64,000 nucleotides of DNA. It comes from Symbiodinium kawagutii. Taxonomy: Eukaryota; Sar; Dinophyceae; Suessiales; Symbiodiniaceae. Shown piece after piece: positions 34,151 to 48,649 of the stretch; the first letter of the stretch is position 1, and each line of letters begins with the position of its first letter. The DNA lies in contig VSDK01001314.1 of the NCBI GenBank assembly GCA_009767595.1, forward strand, positions 217,261 through 281,260. The letters are read 5' to 3'. Made by a program: the position numbers and the translations under genes. The notes below the pieces were generated by a model that saw only the letters and a list, made by a program, of their open reading frames with translations, was not told where the DNA came from and searched no databases.

Positions 34151-37100
34151 TCTTTTTGCTGAGAAGATATATGGGAGTAGTTGCGGATCGTGGAACGGGT
34201 CGTTAGTTTCGTTGATGTTTGCTGTTTGTGGGTGGGTCAGTTGTGGAATATCTTTGAACCAATTTCTGCACTGCCTTGGATGGTAGAAATCTCAACCCAT
34301 CGTAATGCATAATTGTTACCAGCTGATGCTTGGTGCATGCATCATGACTTCTTCCGTGTGTGAAGCCTGTGTTGGTTGGATGCCAGTTTGATTTGGTTGT
34401 CCGTCGGTGTTGTAGGTTCCAACAATGAACACCCATTTGTTTGCTTACACATGCACATGTTCATGGTGTTGATTTGATGTCAAACATTCTAATTACCAGC
34501 CACTGAGGACCCTGATGTCCATGCTACATATCCCAACCTGTATAGAACCATTCTTATTGTTAGTGAGGGGCTAGGAAGTAACGGGAGGCAGTAATGGCTT
34601 GTAATTAGCATTGGCAACCCAATGGATAGAAACTGATAATGGCTAGTGATGGCAAAAAATGGCAAACAAAAGGTTACATGATCATGATGGACGAAGCTGC
34701 TCAACGGTACATTTGTCGCGCATGTTTGATGATTTGTTCCTTTGAGTCACGCGCCGGTGGCAATTGGGTACCCTCACTGTTTACTACGTTAAAGCATGGT
34801 TCGCTATGAAATATGGAGTCAAGGGGCTATGTTTGGGTTATCTATGAGAAAGGAAACTGAAACATCCGGGACCGGTGACATACCAACCAACAACCCGTTG
34901 TGTTTGTTATGTTTGTTGTGATTTTGCATAAGCAGTACATCCCGAAAAAATCCAAAAAATCAATTTACAACAATCGTAAGGTTGGTTTATATTCCCACAA
35001 AGGATCATGATACACGCATGAGACCCCTACAAAACTGGCCAGCAGATACCGTTCTGAGAGGACACTAATGGAGGATCATTATCTTGGGATCTTCACCACG
35101 CCAAGGAATCGACCAGACAGATCAACGGCTATTTTTTTGGAGCGGCAAAGCGACCATTGTTTGCCACGATCAATGGCTTTTAAGAGCTTTTAAAGTTCTT
35201 GATTGTTGGTTTACAATGGCTTTGAAGATCGTTTAGGGGCTTTATGTTTTGATGATGGCCCAGCAGCTAAGCACGGATAATTATAAAATATTCATTTATT
35301 TCTATATACACATCAATCACTGGTGATGATCATGGTCAATCGAATCATGCTCGTGCTCAAATAGGCCAATATCCAGGAGCATTAAACATTGTTCACAATT
35401 ACTACCCATCGCAAGTATAGTGGTTGACAAAAGATGTTACCTTGGCATCAACCATTCTTGATTCATTAACCATTATCTACCTTTTTTCTTGGTTATAAGT
35501 CATTAGCCATGACTTGACCATTATTAACCATTAACCATTAATATCAATGTGCAATTTCATATATCATGGCGTGGGTTTATGACCACATCCTTGAAGCACA
35601 TTCCAGGAAGCGGTTCTGTCGGAAGGGCAAAGCATGCGCGATTGGGTGCGCTCAGAGATTCGGAGCAGCGCAGAGTTTACGGAGATCCAGTACATTTGCA
35701 AGATGATCAAATATGCTTTGCTACTGATTATATAACGATGTTTTTTATTCACACAAAACCATCAGTATTGGCAAGAAAACAGTGAAGATTCAGACACTTG
35801 TGGCAGAAATCAGGCGTCAAGAATATGCAAGATTTTCCTGGCAGGAACCTGTGAGCCTTTGTTTCTACCATTCTCTCAGAGAAATCTTTGCAAAAACAAC
35901 AGTTTCGGAATTAAGACGCTTGTGGGTGCCCGGGTAACAAGTTGCTTTGGGATTGATTTTAGCAGGTGTTTTTTCCGGCTTTTGCATATGGGGTCTTGGA
36001 GGTCTTAGAGAATCTTGGACAATTATTTGAAAAAGCAATCCTAATAATCGAAGGCAATTATTTGAAAAAACACATTGAAACAAAAACAATCACAAGAAAA
36101 CACTTTCCGCAGAGATGACAAAGAAGCAAAATGAGTGCACTTGACTTTGTGTGTACCTTTCGTTTCAGTGCAGGGAATGTACAGGAATTGTTCATTCAAC
36201 TGCCTATTCTTCAGTGGTCACTGTGGTGGTTCATTCAACTGCCCCACGCTGAACTGGGCCCCAGGTCATGAGCTTCTACGACATAGCGCACACCTGGGAC
36301 GGCCCCTGGGAGAAGGCTGTGAACACAGGGTGGCTGAAGGGAAATTCCATGTGCTAAGCATGGCTTGGGGGTCCAAGGATGCTGTTGTGATGATGGAGAA
36401 TGGTGATGGAGAATGGTGAAGGCATGGTTGATAACTTGAATCTGATATCTTGAATCAATTTTAATGCTCAAGAATGGTGAAGAATGGTTGATCATGTGAT
36501 TACACTCACCTGGAAGGTGCCTGTGCTAATTTGGAGGTGCCTGGGCTAAGTGGGATCGCCATGGTCAGTGACCCAACCCCTGGTTCCTAGACCAAGCACA
36601 AGATCTGGGGATGCATGTCCATACAGAAGTGGAGAATCATTTCATGTTTCTAATGGTACCGCCCTGCAAACCGCAAGTTTGACCCTGCCAATGAGTTTTT
36701 AGGGCATCCCAACAAGAAACTGATCTTCCGACCCCTATTTAGGAGGCTCTGTCTTTGTTCGAATTTGCAATGTTCATCGGGAATTGCAACTGGACTGGGG
36801 ACTGATTTTAGTCAAGGAATTGGATTCCCCGTAGGCCGTTCGCATCCAATGAGCTGCCCTTCACACCATTGCATTAAGAATAAGGGGTAGTAAACCATTG
36901 TTGTAGCTAAGGACAACTACATGAGTGGTGTTGTTATTCTTATCATGAATCATGTGTTAATCATGAGTAATGGCTAATTAACCACGACCAACCATTATTA
37001 GCAAGTCGGGGATATGTTCGTACTCGGCTTATCGATCAACCATTGGTGGTACCGGTTTTCGGCACTACCAGCAACCACCCCTAGGATGGAATGAACCAAT

Positions 37101-37897
37101 GGTGAATGACAACAATTTGGGGTGAAACGATCGGCGTAGATCTGATCATACTTGGTTCAAGTTGTTTGTTCTCAATCAATTGCCGAAGTCAACCAATATC
37201 GACTTGTATGTGAAAGCAGTGAATAATTCAAGTATGTTTAACTTGCCTCACTGAGTAGAATCATTTGACAAATAAGCACAAGTGCTGTTGTTTTCCACCC
37301 TGGCCTAGCCAGCTCTCTACATGCTGATGAAGCCTTCTTATTCCTAACCGTAGCTCGCGGCAATAGCAATTTTTGATTGTTGTCCAATATGTGTTTTTTA
37401 AATTGGCCATGCAGATAAGTAATAGTAGCCCACCTAATGACACCGGCAGTTCATCACCATTATCAGGTGGTCAACGAACATTTATGGTCAAAGCCATTAT
37501 CAGTAAGTTAGTTTGATACAGTTTAATATTTGAGTCTATTTTTAAACTACATTTTTGCAACCATGTTAAACATAGACAATGAAGTAAATACAAATGTTAT
37601 AATTCTAGAAATGTTTAACATTATGAGATAAAAGTATAGTTGTTTATAGGTGTTATTAATCTAGGTTTAAACCATTGCTGGAAACAACAACTATGTGTAT
37701 TTTAATCTATTAGAATTCATCATCTATGAACAGCTATAATTTTACGATTTCTACATGTTATAAATCTATGTTTAAACACTGTACTGCTATAAACAACTTT
37801 GTTGTTGCCACCACAGCGGAGCCAGCCGCACGGATCTTTTTCGATGCTTGTGGCTACCCTTGGCCTTTCGGAAGATATGCTATTGACTCATATCAAA

Positions 37898-38036
37898 AGG
37901 GTTGCTGTTGTTGGTGTTGTTGTTGGTGATTGGTTGGTGGTTGGTGGTGGTTGGTGGTTGGTGGTTGATGGTTGGTGGTTGGTGTTGTTGCTGCTGTTGC
38001 TGTTGTTGGTGTTGTTGGTTGTTGTGGTCAGATTTG
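37898..38036 (+). repeat. GGT/GTT-rich simple repeat
   Basis: About 140 bases of ggttggt and gttgttg motifs almost without A; the minus frame is a false Asn/Gln/His-rich peptide. Confidence 0.93.
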
Positions 38037-38071
38037 TTGGTGTCTTCCTCTCGCTGGATCTCATGCATCGA

Positions 38072-38179
38072 TGTGGTTCTTTTTCAAAATAGAGGTACCT
38101 CCAGTTGAATCTTTTTATAAAACCAATTTATAGTCATAAACCAACCATTTTGGGGGTCCCCAATGGCATGGGAACCCCC
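38072..38179 (+). mobile_element. family B element, diverged
   Basis: gtggttctttttcaaaatag, core ataaaccaaccattttgggg, right end degraded to atgggaaccccc. Confidence 0.6.
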
Positions 38180-38718
38180 CTTATGATTGAATCATAAACA
38201 GTTTCACTGATACAGACGCAGAATTGCCTGCGTCAAGCATGATGTTTGGACACCGTCTCCAGACTGACATGAAGCGGTCATGAAACACCGATTTGATAGC
38301 ACAGCTTTCCCTCAGATGTAGAAAGAGATAATTGCTCGATACATACCCATGAACAAACAATAATCCAAGGGATGATATGATGTCAAGGTATGTGATTGTT
38401 AGATTCCCCCATGCAGTAAACAACTTCTCTTGTGGAACTCGTGACACCTTCTCCGTGTCCAAGGAACCAACCTATGGCCCAAGCAGATGACAGACTTCAG
38501 TCTTTACTTCAAGAAGGAGCTACCGTCACCAACGATGCAGATGCACACAGCATGAACTATGTGAATACATCATGCATGTGTGAAGAGGACATACATGTGC
38601 ATAAGATCATGAAACAATGTAGCTGTAGTTGTTAAATAATCAAGACATGTGTTTCATGTATTGTTTGAACAACATACATGAGTTGCATGTACATGTACAC
38701 AAAAGTGCACACACACAC

Positions 38719-38826
38719 ATATTATTTATGTTTATATTTATATATATATATTTATTTATTTGTATATATATTTATTTCAATAAATATATATATATATATA
38801 TATATATAGATATGTATGTATACATA
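38719..38826. repeat. TA island
   Basis: Preceded by a CA run at 38707-38718, followed by two TA tracts; purple-pyrimidine alternation throughout (purine/pyrimidine). Confidence 0.9.
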
Positions 38827-41545
38827 GAACACATATTTATCTGCAGATATTTGCGATGGAATGTTCAAGACTACAGGTATCTCCCAAGATTTCCGCTGGA
38901 ATCTCTAGGCTGGGATCAGGTGGAAGGGTCATTCCTTGGACCGTGATTGCATCGAAGCGTCAATAGGGGGGACATTCCTCACAGTTGATGTGGAGCCTGC
39001 AGTTGGCAATGTGCCTCTGAGCTACGAATCCATGTCTTTGAAAAGAACCCGCTGGACGTGGGCCCTAAATGAAGGGGAAAAATTACAGCAGTGATATGTT
39101 GATTTTGGAGGGACTCTGAACGTTGACTGTGACCTTCAGAATCATCAATTTCCAACACGAGAGTGAGTATGTAGTAGTTCACATTCCCCAAAACTTGCGC
39201 CCGCAGTTCGTGGAGAAAGGATTATTGCCGAACCTTTACCAAATAGGGTCCAATTCTGTTTCCAGAGTCGGGATGGTTGAACTTGTCGATTCGTGATTTC
39301 CAGCTGTTATATAGAGGAATCATTTCTTCTGGCATTTGTCCTGGTGCCGCACGCAAGCTCATTGGCAAAATTGGCTGATTCTTTTTCATGTGGTTTTGCT
39401 CGAGCACTTCAGCTTTAACACCCAAAGTACGCAGAGTATATGACTTTTATATCCCAGCAGAATTCACAATGATATTGACCCGAATTGCTGGTATGCTAAG
39501 TTTATCACCGTGGATGTTACCTGCTGTAGAATACATTGTGCTCAGGCGTTCCTGCAGGATCTATATCAAGTGTGTTGTTTGTTTGAAGGGAACAGTGCAT
39601 AAATCAAAAATTGAATAATACCTTTTTAAACCATTGACATATGCCCTTGAATTGGCATTTCGCCTTGATCAACTGTTTATCGCCATAGGCATATTCCCTT
39701 GAATTGGTATTCCGCCTTGATCAATTGTTGATCACCATTGTTGTTCATGAATGTTGGTTCTTTTTTAAAGCTGGTCACAAAGCTGGTCCTGATCCTACTA
39801 CCACGATCAACTGTTGCAAAAATGAACCATGATTAACCATCAATGAATCAGTGACCATCATTAAACCGTCATCAAACCAGCATGAGACCATCATTCAACC
39901 ATCATTAACTATAAACCACCATCTACCCATTAATCAACCGTCTTTGAACCTCAATTGGAATCATAAACGCACCATGAATTCTGTCCATGAACCCTGTCCA
40001 TGAACCATAAGGTGAACCACAAATTAACCAGAAATTGGCCTGTTTACGGACTTGACTCAACCATTTTTGACCATGTTGGAACCATTTTATGCCAGAAACT
40101 GGCCATGAAATGTCACCACCAATTCACCAACAAGCAACCACCATTCTGTGCCGTGCCGAACGCCCGCGCCATCACGGTGGTCGCCATGCCGTCGCACCCG
40201 CGACGACGCACGAACGCCAGTGTGGTTGTCACACAGCGCTTGGTGGAGCAGACGCTGGGCGGAGGAAAGGGATGGTGAGATACCCAGCTTAGGTACATGA
40301 TAAGCAACAATGATTAAACTGGGTATCGAAACTGTGGTTATCTCAACAATAGTTACTAACTATAGTTAATAGTGGTTGATAATAGGGGGTAAGCAACAAT
40401 AGTGCTTAATCATAATTGATAGTTGGTAAATGGTTCTAATAGTTAAACGATTACAGTATACAATAATAGGAAATAAATGGTGAGATAGGTAGGCAACCAA
40501 TGATTGTACTGGTTGATGGTTTTAAATTATGGTTAATTAATATTGGCTGACAATAGGGGATAATAGGGGATAATAAGCAACAATAATGGTGAAACAACTA
40601 CTGGTTGGGACCTACAACTTATGGATGATGATAACCAGCAACACCTGATAGATTTACAAAACCTGTCAGTTATGAATAGGTTCTGTAAAGAGTGACCGAT
40701 CATGACCGAATGATGATGTCGAAATGAAAATGATTGATAATGATGGTAAGACATCATTACATTTGGGACTGTGAACTACTTACACCAAAGAAAAAAGCAA
40801 TGCTAGCAGCTGGTTCTATCCAGCTTGGTTGCTGGGATCCTTTGTGAAGTTGATTCTTACTTCTTAAGCCCGGATGAAAAAATGTGTGGTTCGCTATATC
40901 ATTCATTATCCATAGTTGTTCCATGGTTAAGTAGCATCAATCATGGATGCTGTTAACCAAGCTATACAAAAATCCATTCTTCTCTAAGCGCATTTTTTGG
41001 GGTCAGGTTGATACCACGAATCCCAAGTCCCCAGGTTGGTGCCACCATGGGCCTAGGGCCACAGTCGTTGGCACCACGATACCACGCCCAGGTACCGCTG
41101 TTGTTGGAGATGTTTCTTCCGCTGCTTTTGCATCTCCGAGCACTTGGAGAACGATGGCGCCACCCAGACGGCGGCGCATCGTGCTCGGGAGACCATGCAG
41201 TTTCAGCGTCACGGTTGATGGGCGGTGTTGGAAAGGTATAGGTGGAGTGTGTGGTTCCCATGAATCTTGAGGTATAGCTTTCTGATATATTGACTATAGC
41301 TGTCAAAAGGGTGATATTGACTATGATAAGTCCATGAATTCATCTAGATGAATCATGTGCGAATCAATCAGTCCGTACCTGGGGAAAAAGGTGGGCATTG
41401 CAATAAGATACCAGTTCAGCAATGTGGCTGCGGTGGCAACCTGGGTTGAGTCCTCAACATGAACACCCAGCAGTGTTCGTATTGATGTGATCATGTTGTG
41501 CCGCGAGGTGTTTTGTTGGAGTCCAATTGAGCCGAGATGGGTCAT

Positions 41546-41590
41546 AATTACATTTGGTGGTTTCTCAAAATAGGGATCCCCAATTACATT
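41546..41590 (+). mobile_element. family B end remnant flanked by a 9-bp repeat
   Basis: Only 27 bases (tggtggtttctcaaaatagg and a few more) lie between two exact copies of aattacatt (41546-41554 and 41582-41590). It may be an internally deleted element whose target duplication survived. Confidence 0.45.
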
Positions 41591-42377
41591 CAGCTTATTA
41601 AGCATTGACTGCAACAAACCGAGCGGAACTTTTGCGTTCCCTATAGCTTGAGAAATCCTCGTTGCCCAAAGATTGGCCGGTGAAAATCACTAAAGATGTG
41701 AAGAACTGTTCAGGTTTGGATTTTTTGCATTTACCCATGACCACAGATTTGACTATTCCCTGACAACCTGGTTGCGGGAAATTCACCATGTAGTATAGCT
41801 GATTTACCCATTACCAGAGCGGGTAAACGCGAAGACTGACCTTTTTGAGCCTTGTTGGCTTGAACTTTCATCTCAATCACAAGCAAGCGTGAGCCGGGTA
41901 GCTGATTGGATATCCGACAGCGCTGTGGAAATTATTGGTTAGTTCACCAGTAGTAGGTATGGGTAGCATACTGAACACCCAAGATGATACCCCAAACTCA
42001 ACTTCAAGGTAAAGTTTCTATTTGAGTTAGTATCAATGCCATACAACTTGTTTGCTACTCAAGGTGATTTGTAACGAGGAAAAGTGGAGAAAGTCCCAGG
42101 GTTGATGTACATGGGGCGTTGACATTGACATGGATGTAATAGTGATGCTTACATTATAGTAATTTGCCATCATTATCCATTATTTGAATAATTACAATGA
42201 ATGTGTGTGTGAACGATGCATATGGATGCAGCCATGCCTCCATACACCCATATATCGATACACATACAGACAGTCATATACACACACACACACATTTGTG
42301 CTCACACATGAGTACATTAATATGTTTGTGCAGCATATATGAGGTGATGAATTGGTTATATAGTTTGAACGTTTATG

Positions 42378-42412
42378 TGTATATATATATATATATGTAT
42401 ACACATATGTAT
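42378..42412. repeat. TA microsatellite
   Basis: Alternating TA of about 18 bases followed by gtatacacatatgta; a CA run lies about 90 bases upstream. Confidence 0.88.
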
Positions 42413-43497
42413 CTACATTCAGACGAGTGTACAAGTGTTCTGCCAGCTGCATACTGTACAGCTTAGATATGCTTAGATCATACAGAAATGAATACATGCA
42501 TATTTGCAAGGAATTGCAAACACGCAGCGATCCATACATATACCAATAAATACCTGTATTTTCTTTACTTGATTGATTACATATGCCTATATGAACTTTA
42601 ATTTACCTATATTTGCTGAAATGACCTGTATTTACCAACATAATACCTATTAGTTCGCAAGTAATGATGCGTAATTGCTATATGTTCCTCAAGCACACAC
42701 ACACACTTCGCACCTGGGCGCGGCTAAGGTTTGAACGTCCGCAGACTCAGCAAGATTCATTGTTGCGCCTTGATCAACGACCGGTCATCAACGGTGCCAG
42801 TGGTGAGTTACAGGGCCCAGTCATGGCCCATAGTGATGAACAAGTAATCAATATATGGTTAGGGTTGATAGCATTGAATAGCTATTGAACATGATTCACT
42901 AGCTATTAATGACTAGTGACTAGTAGTTGACCATAGTTGATCAATGAATAGTCATTAATTGTGAGTAGAATTATATAGGGGTTTGGGATGATAGTCATTG
43001 ATCACCGACTGATAGTGGTGAATGATGATAGTATCGATGAAAACCGAATGGAATCATGTTCATGATTGCTGAGAATGGTATTAGTTGATGATGGCCATGT
43101 TATTGTTCATGCACGGTCACTTTCTGCTTAGTAACCGATGTTGACAGAGGACAATAAGCACAAATAGGGACACAGAACATTGGGTCAATCATTGTTGCCT
43201 ACTGTTTCAAAACTGCTGCGACGTAGGTAGTCATAAACAACAACCAGCAATAGCCAGGACTTGGCTGACTGTGTTTCATTGAAAATGATGATAAAGACAT
43301 TCGTTTTGTGGTTCGCAAAGCCAGTCCAATGAACTTTCGCTGGGTAGTGCGTATTTTAGGCACTAAACCATGATAAGAAATCAGGAAGTGTTCAGTTCAT
43401 GTGACATTAAAACAAAAATCCCGCCTAAATACTTTTGTTGGCACAGAATCATGCTACTATATGAATGTATGTATTTTTTTTCATTTGTCGGTCTTGT

Positions 43498-43530
43498 GTA
43501 TATATATATATATATATTTATTTATTCATT
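43498..43530. repeat. TA microsatellite
   Basis: TA alternation followed by tttatttattcatt, the same downstream context as other TA islands here. Confidence 0.88.
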
Positions 43531-45118
43531 TCTTTCGTTGGTCTCGTTTAGACTTTAGGAGGAAGAAAGATGGATATACCTTTTTGTAGTTTTAAGGGAA
43601 AACCAGGGGAGGCTTGACATAAGGAGAAGGGGTTGTTGAGATGCTGTTGCTGCAACTCGAAATTGGTCAATATAATAGTTGGTGGTGTTTGGTCTCTAAT
43701 GCTTAGCAGCTAGCTAAGAACGGGTTGTTCAAAGCTGGTGCTAGCAATGGCTTTTACTGGGTTACAAATGCTAATGCTGATGAATAATGGTTGAAATTTC
43801 TGATAATTGTTTCAATGATTAGTAGTCCTCAGTAACAAGTTTGTGAATGTTAGGAACAAACTGATAAAAGTTGCATAGGTCAAAATATCATGATGGTTAT
43901 ACAAACAAGGTCAGTACTTTGATTTCTTCCATCAATTAACCCCTTTGTTGGGTGCTGAATGTGGTTATGACCAGTGTTTGCTCAATGCTTTGTTTCATAG
44001 AGATTCGTACTTGGGGTTACCAATGATGGGTAGTGATCTTGAATGGTTACTATAATGGTAGTAGATATGTTTTTTTTCGACCTTCATTAGCCACTCAGGA
44101 TAGCTTTCCATTGAAAGTTTGCAATTTTATAGGGGTAATGCACCCATATTTAGCAATATGTTGTTTTCCAGTAGTGCGGATCGATCTTGTTTATCCTGGT
44201 TATAACCTGAATCAAGTTACTGAGGGTTACCACTCTGTGCATTCACTGAGCCCTTGGCTGTTCACCAAGGGATAATCTTGCCCATTTGAGCGCAGATGTG
44301 GCTGGCCGTGCTCCAACCTTGCGGGTATTCTGGCAGCACGTGCATGGTGATAGTGGTGGGAGGGAGCTGGTTGCAGCCAGGGGTCTTCATATCCTGTTGA
44401 AAGTCAGCAATTTGGAGCTACCAGGAGAGTTGACCCCAGGATGTTGCGCGCAGGAGCTACCAGGAGTGGTGGAACCCAACGGCAGTAGGATCTCCAACAA
44501 AGCGTCATGAGTCAGGTGCAACTGACGGGATAGGATGAAGCTCCAAAGACTTGGACAAGTGAAGGGTCCTGCTTACATCACATCGATACTGGTTGAATCA
44601 CGCGGCTTCATCATGTGGATGATTGTTAATTATGATTGATACTTGAGTTATAAAGTTTTATGTGGTTTGTTTTTAATACAATTCGTACACTCTATATGTT
44701 CATGAATGGTGTACGCAATGGAATTGTCCATATACATACAATTGTTTATTAACATATGTATAGTTAGATATGTAGTGTATGCATGAAACTGCTGATAGTG
44801 TTTTCATCCAGTGTGGATGCTCGCCTGAAGATTCCCTTGAGCGGGTTGGACACTTTGGTTTGTTTTCACAAGCTATCTTTGTGGCGTCGGATCGAGTTTT
44901 AGCATTGCCGGGATTGAGGGTTCATGAATGGTTAATAGATACGTGAATCAATGGTTAACGGTTAGTGCTTAAAGATCTAGTTGGTGAGAGGGCCAGGGCG
45001 CCTATGCAACAATCTGAAGCGTTGAGCGCAATGCTTGTTGTATCCACCAAGGCTACATGGTGGCACTTGTCAACCCAAACCATAGTGGCATAAGTCTGAC
45101 AGTGTATTATTTCGTACC

Positions 45119-45247
45119 TATATGGCTGTGAGTCAAAACCCTGTGCCCCTGGTTCCCCTATCATTAACCGGGCTGTTTTCCCTATAAAATGGTTGGTTGT
45201 TATCCCCAATTATTGCTGGTTAACTGCTTGACCCAGCTCGCCATATT
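45119..45247 (+). mobile_element. family A element
   Basis: tatatggctgtgagtcaaaa to ttgacccagctcgccatat. The ends form an inverted repeat around TGGC and GGGTCAA. Confidence 0.78.
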
Positions 45248-45790
45248 GGGTGAATTTGTTCCAGGGAACAATGCGGAATCATGAGCCCAAACTTCTTGGA
45301 GGATCATCACGCTGCTCGGTAACTGCTTAGTAACCATGGTGATGGCGTCCCGTACACTATAAGCTGATTAAGATTCGACAACGCCTGGTACTTACCTTAT
45401 GTGTAAGCTAATAAAATGGTAATCCATACATGTATATTGTGTATTGATGCGTTTTGATACCAAGGGTTAGTGATAAATGTTTGTTACCAATGCTCAATAT
45501 TGCTAGTATGGTACATGTATTGAAAACATGTGTACTGCACAATTTGAATTATTGAAAGGCTTAATGGCCAACAAGTTGATATTGGCGATGATTATTTGAT
45601 TTGTAGAGAATCGCTTTGGCAACTACGTGTTGTTTTTGTTATCATTTATCATTCAGCCTCATGACCAATATTACAGATTACCAACATTGTTTGTTAAAAT
45701 TTCATAGGCATGCATGTGTTTTTTATTTGATTTTTTTTGATATATGTATACATTTACATATACATAATTCTTTGACATTTTTTTTTACTG

Positions 45791-45833
45791 ATTTATATAC
45801 ATATATATATATATGTAAATATATATATATACG
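45791..45833. repeat. TA microsatellite
   Basis: Two TA tracts separated by gtaaat. Confidence 0.88.
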
Positions 45834-46358
45834 TATGTGTGTATTTTATTCACTTATTTAGACAGTTATTAACATTATATACATCAGGTCAAATGTCAAT
45901 GACTTCTCGGTTGCATTTTCTTTACCATCATTGATCGATGATCAACATTTGATTGCATGTTAAGCTCCTGTCCAACACATCGTCATTAAGGAGATTTCCT
46001 CTAACATTGATCAGCACGGGACTTAACCATTATATTTGGTCTCATGTTTTTAGGAATATTATTGCTGGATGACGGGAAAACAAAACACATCGTAACAATC
46101 TGTGCAATGATCTTATATTCATTTTGAGACCGACAAGTAGTTAGGCGTTCAACACACAATATCGGGTCCCTGCTAGTTGCATACCACTTAAGTTGACTTC
46201 TCACTGATCATTGGTTAAAACTCTGCTGGCCCCTTGAGGTTTGGCAACGGGGTTTGCGCGTTTTATCCCGACGCGACGTGCCGGAGGCAAATGAAGGGCA
46301 TTGTTGATGGGTGATGCTCCCTTATGAATGGCTCGATTCATGGTGACCTTCAAGGTGC

Positions 46359-46402
46359 GGTAGGTAAGTAGGGTAGGGGTAGGGTAGGGTGTAGGGTAGG
46401 TG
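46359..46402 (+). repeat. short TAGGG-rich repeat
   Basis: Irregular gtagggtagggg units over about 44 bases. Not a true telomere array. Confidence 0.7.
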
Positions 46403-47160
46403 TTTGATTTGTTTTGATGACGTTGGGAATGGTTCAACGAGTTCTAGTAATTGTTTTGTGCACTGTGATTGTGTTTTGGGGATTGTGATGGTGAACTGCT
46501 GAGCCATTTTAAAGGTGGTGAGATTTTTCCATGACTGTATAGTATCAATGCTCATTGATGTTTGAAATTGATATTGTTAGTTATTATGGTTAGTCATTAT
46601 TGATGGTGTTCAACGCGAAGTTGATTCTTGTTGAAAACTATTGGCCGTTAATGTGTGTTCATGGTTTTATTGTACCTGTACACGTATTGTTTATCTACCG
46701 TTTGTTGAGAACGACAGAGAGTTATCCGTTCCCTTACATGACTCACTCAATCATAGTGGACTGGGACTGATCTAAGTGGAGATGAATGAATAGGGCCAAA
46801 GAGTGATGAATCACTAGACTAATCTGCTTGAAGCCCCGATGATCATTGTTTTTTTCCGAACGTAGATCCATCATGGATCATCATGGAACATGTTGCTTTT
46901 GGCTTTTGCATCCTGTACACCCAAGCCGCCCGGTGGAGAAGCATTACTTGCTGCTTCAGGAATGAGTGTATGACTTATCTATCTTACTTTATTTATGATT
47001 GCCCAGCTTATGAACATATAGCCTATAGCCTATAGCCACCATTTTTTAAATGCAGAACTCACTAGTCAGTGTTGGCAAGCCATGTTGGCTTGCAAATCGA
47101 TGCTCGAACACCGATAAATTGGCATAAAGTTCTTTGTTTGTCTTTCTTGCCTTGGAATTT

Positions 47161-47259
47161 CTGGTGGGTGGTTTTTGACATTTTTCATTTTCCCCACTAT
47201 TAACCAAGGGTTGGTTGACAAGCATAGTTCTCACAGAAGTGGCTGAACCACCAATCAGA
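47161..47259 (+). mobile_element. family C element, diverged
   Basis: ctggtgggtggtttttgaca to ctgaaccaccaatcag, an inverted pair with two mismatches; core ggttggttgaca. Confidence 0.65.
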
Positions 47260-47444
47260 TTCTTCAGTGCATTTATTGCTCCTCGGTCCGGCAGTGTAGG
47301 CAGCACCAGATTCGCAGTCGTCGAGCCGCGCCAGGAAGAGTGGGATGAGACACCTGAGAGTCTCGGTGGAGGGCCACGAACTCCGGGCTAACGACGACGA
47401 GATGGGCACAGGGGTCACTGCACATCATTTTCTGTAGGCAATTT

Positions 47445-47547
47445 GGCGGGTTCTTAAGCCATAGAGGACGCCACAAATTGTTTGATATTGAAACTGGTTA
47501 ATGAATATGAAGGATGATAGTTGGGTGTACCCCTATGTTGAGAAACC
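47445..47547 (+). mobile_element. family B element, diverged
   Basis: gcgggttcttaagccataga to cccctatgttgagaaacca, with aaggatgatagttgggtg in between as in other copies. Confidence 0.5.
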
Positions 47548-48580
47548 AACATTTATCAATGGTTGAGTAGCTTTTTTGTGGGTGATAATGCGGTAAGATG
47601 ACAACCAATTATAGTGGATATACCATTTGACCATCAATTTCATGGGGATAACTTTGCCAACCACAGTGGTTGGAATACAATGGCTCGGCTAATCATGGTA
47701 CACCAGGGGTACAGGCTTTCAACCCACAACCGTATGTTGGGATTATGATTGAATCAATGACTTCAATCATGGCCCTACATAATCCAGAAACCAACCAGGC
47801 CTGGATATCCTATCATGGGCCTCTATACCTATCCAGGCCCGACATACTTCTTCAGAAACCAACCAGACCTGGATAGTTAAGAGCCTCATATCGTTGCTAG
47901 TATTAGCCCCTCACCACCTGTGAAGCCCACCTTTGAAGCCGTGGCTAGCGAAACAATACTGGCGTGGACCGGTTCCTCCTGACCCGAAACCTTTCCGTTG
48001 AGAAATGGGAATCTAATATGTTTAATTACTCGTGCTGGGGTGGCTATAGTGGCTACTTGGGTTGAGTTAATGATTCATCACCGACTTATTGACCATTCAT
48101 AGTCTGCTAGGGTGACCACTCAGTCACTGGTAAGTGTTTCGTTACTGAAGCGTATCCTTCTTTGACAAAGAAAGATGTGACCCACGACGAGCGGAATTGC
48201 AACAGCATCAGGTGCAATCCAGAAGTAGTGTATATGGAAACTATTCCATCATAGCCTGCTATGATGATAAAATGCACGTGAAACCATCATGCTTGAATAT
48301 CCCAGCCATACTTCCAACAGTAGAATCTTTGGGAGAAACCATGGTTCAAACCATTCGAATATGGTTATATAAACGGTTAGACCGTGGTAGAAACCCAGCC
48401 GTACTACTGGTTTAACCATCCGCCATGGCTCTCCATGAGCCGGCTCGCTGGCAGATCGCCATCCGCAGATCCATGGTCTCCTTCCACAGCCGTGGAAATT
48501 GAAAGCTGGACCTCTGCATCAACCAGAATTGATCATGATCAACCAGTGGTTAATAGTGCTTAATACTGGTTAATAGTGGG

Positions 48581-48649
48581 CCATGATTGATCATGATGAA
48601 GCTCCATGATTGATCATGATGAACCTCCATGATTGATCATGATGAACCA
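48581..48649 (+). repeat. 23-bp tandem repeat, three units
   Basis: Units begin ccatgattgatcatgatgaa at 48581, 48604 and 48627; only the last three bases vary. Each contains the palindrome TGATCA. Confidence 0.95.

Larger units (their letters stand above)
32999..45118. other. gene-free stretch with scattered repeats
   Basis: Besides listed elements only AT-rich sequence with ttaaccat-type motifs is seen. GC-richer patches at 41040-41240, 42680-42800 and 44290-44510 have frames of 75-107 codons but no recognisable domain, and the last shares ggagctaccaggag with 14.8 kb. Confidence 0.4.

Noticed and set aside
42664-42888. Frame followed by a perfect gtgagt donor-like site
   Set aside because: Only about 40 plausible codons, starting in a CA repeat, with no family; too weak for a call.
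44286-44510. 74-codon frame with repeated ELPG segments
   Set aside because: The repeat ggagctaccaggag also occurs near 14.8 kb in another context, so it looks like repeat debris.
46359-46402. Telomere array
   Set aside because: Only about 44 bases with irregular units, internal to the contig.
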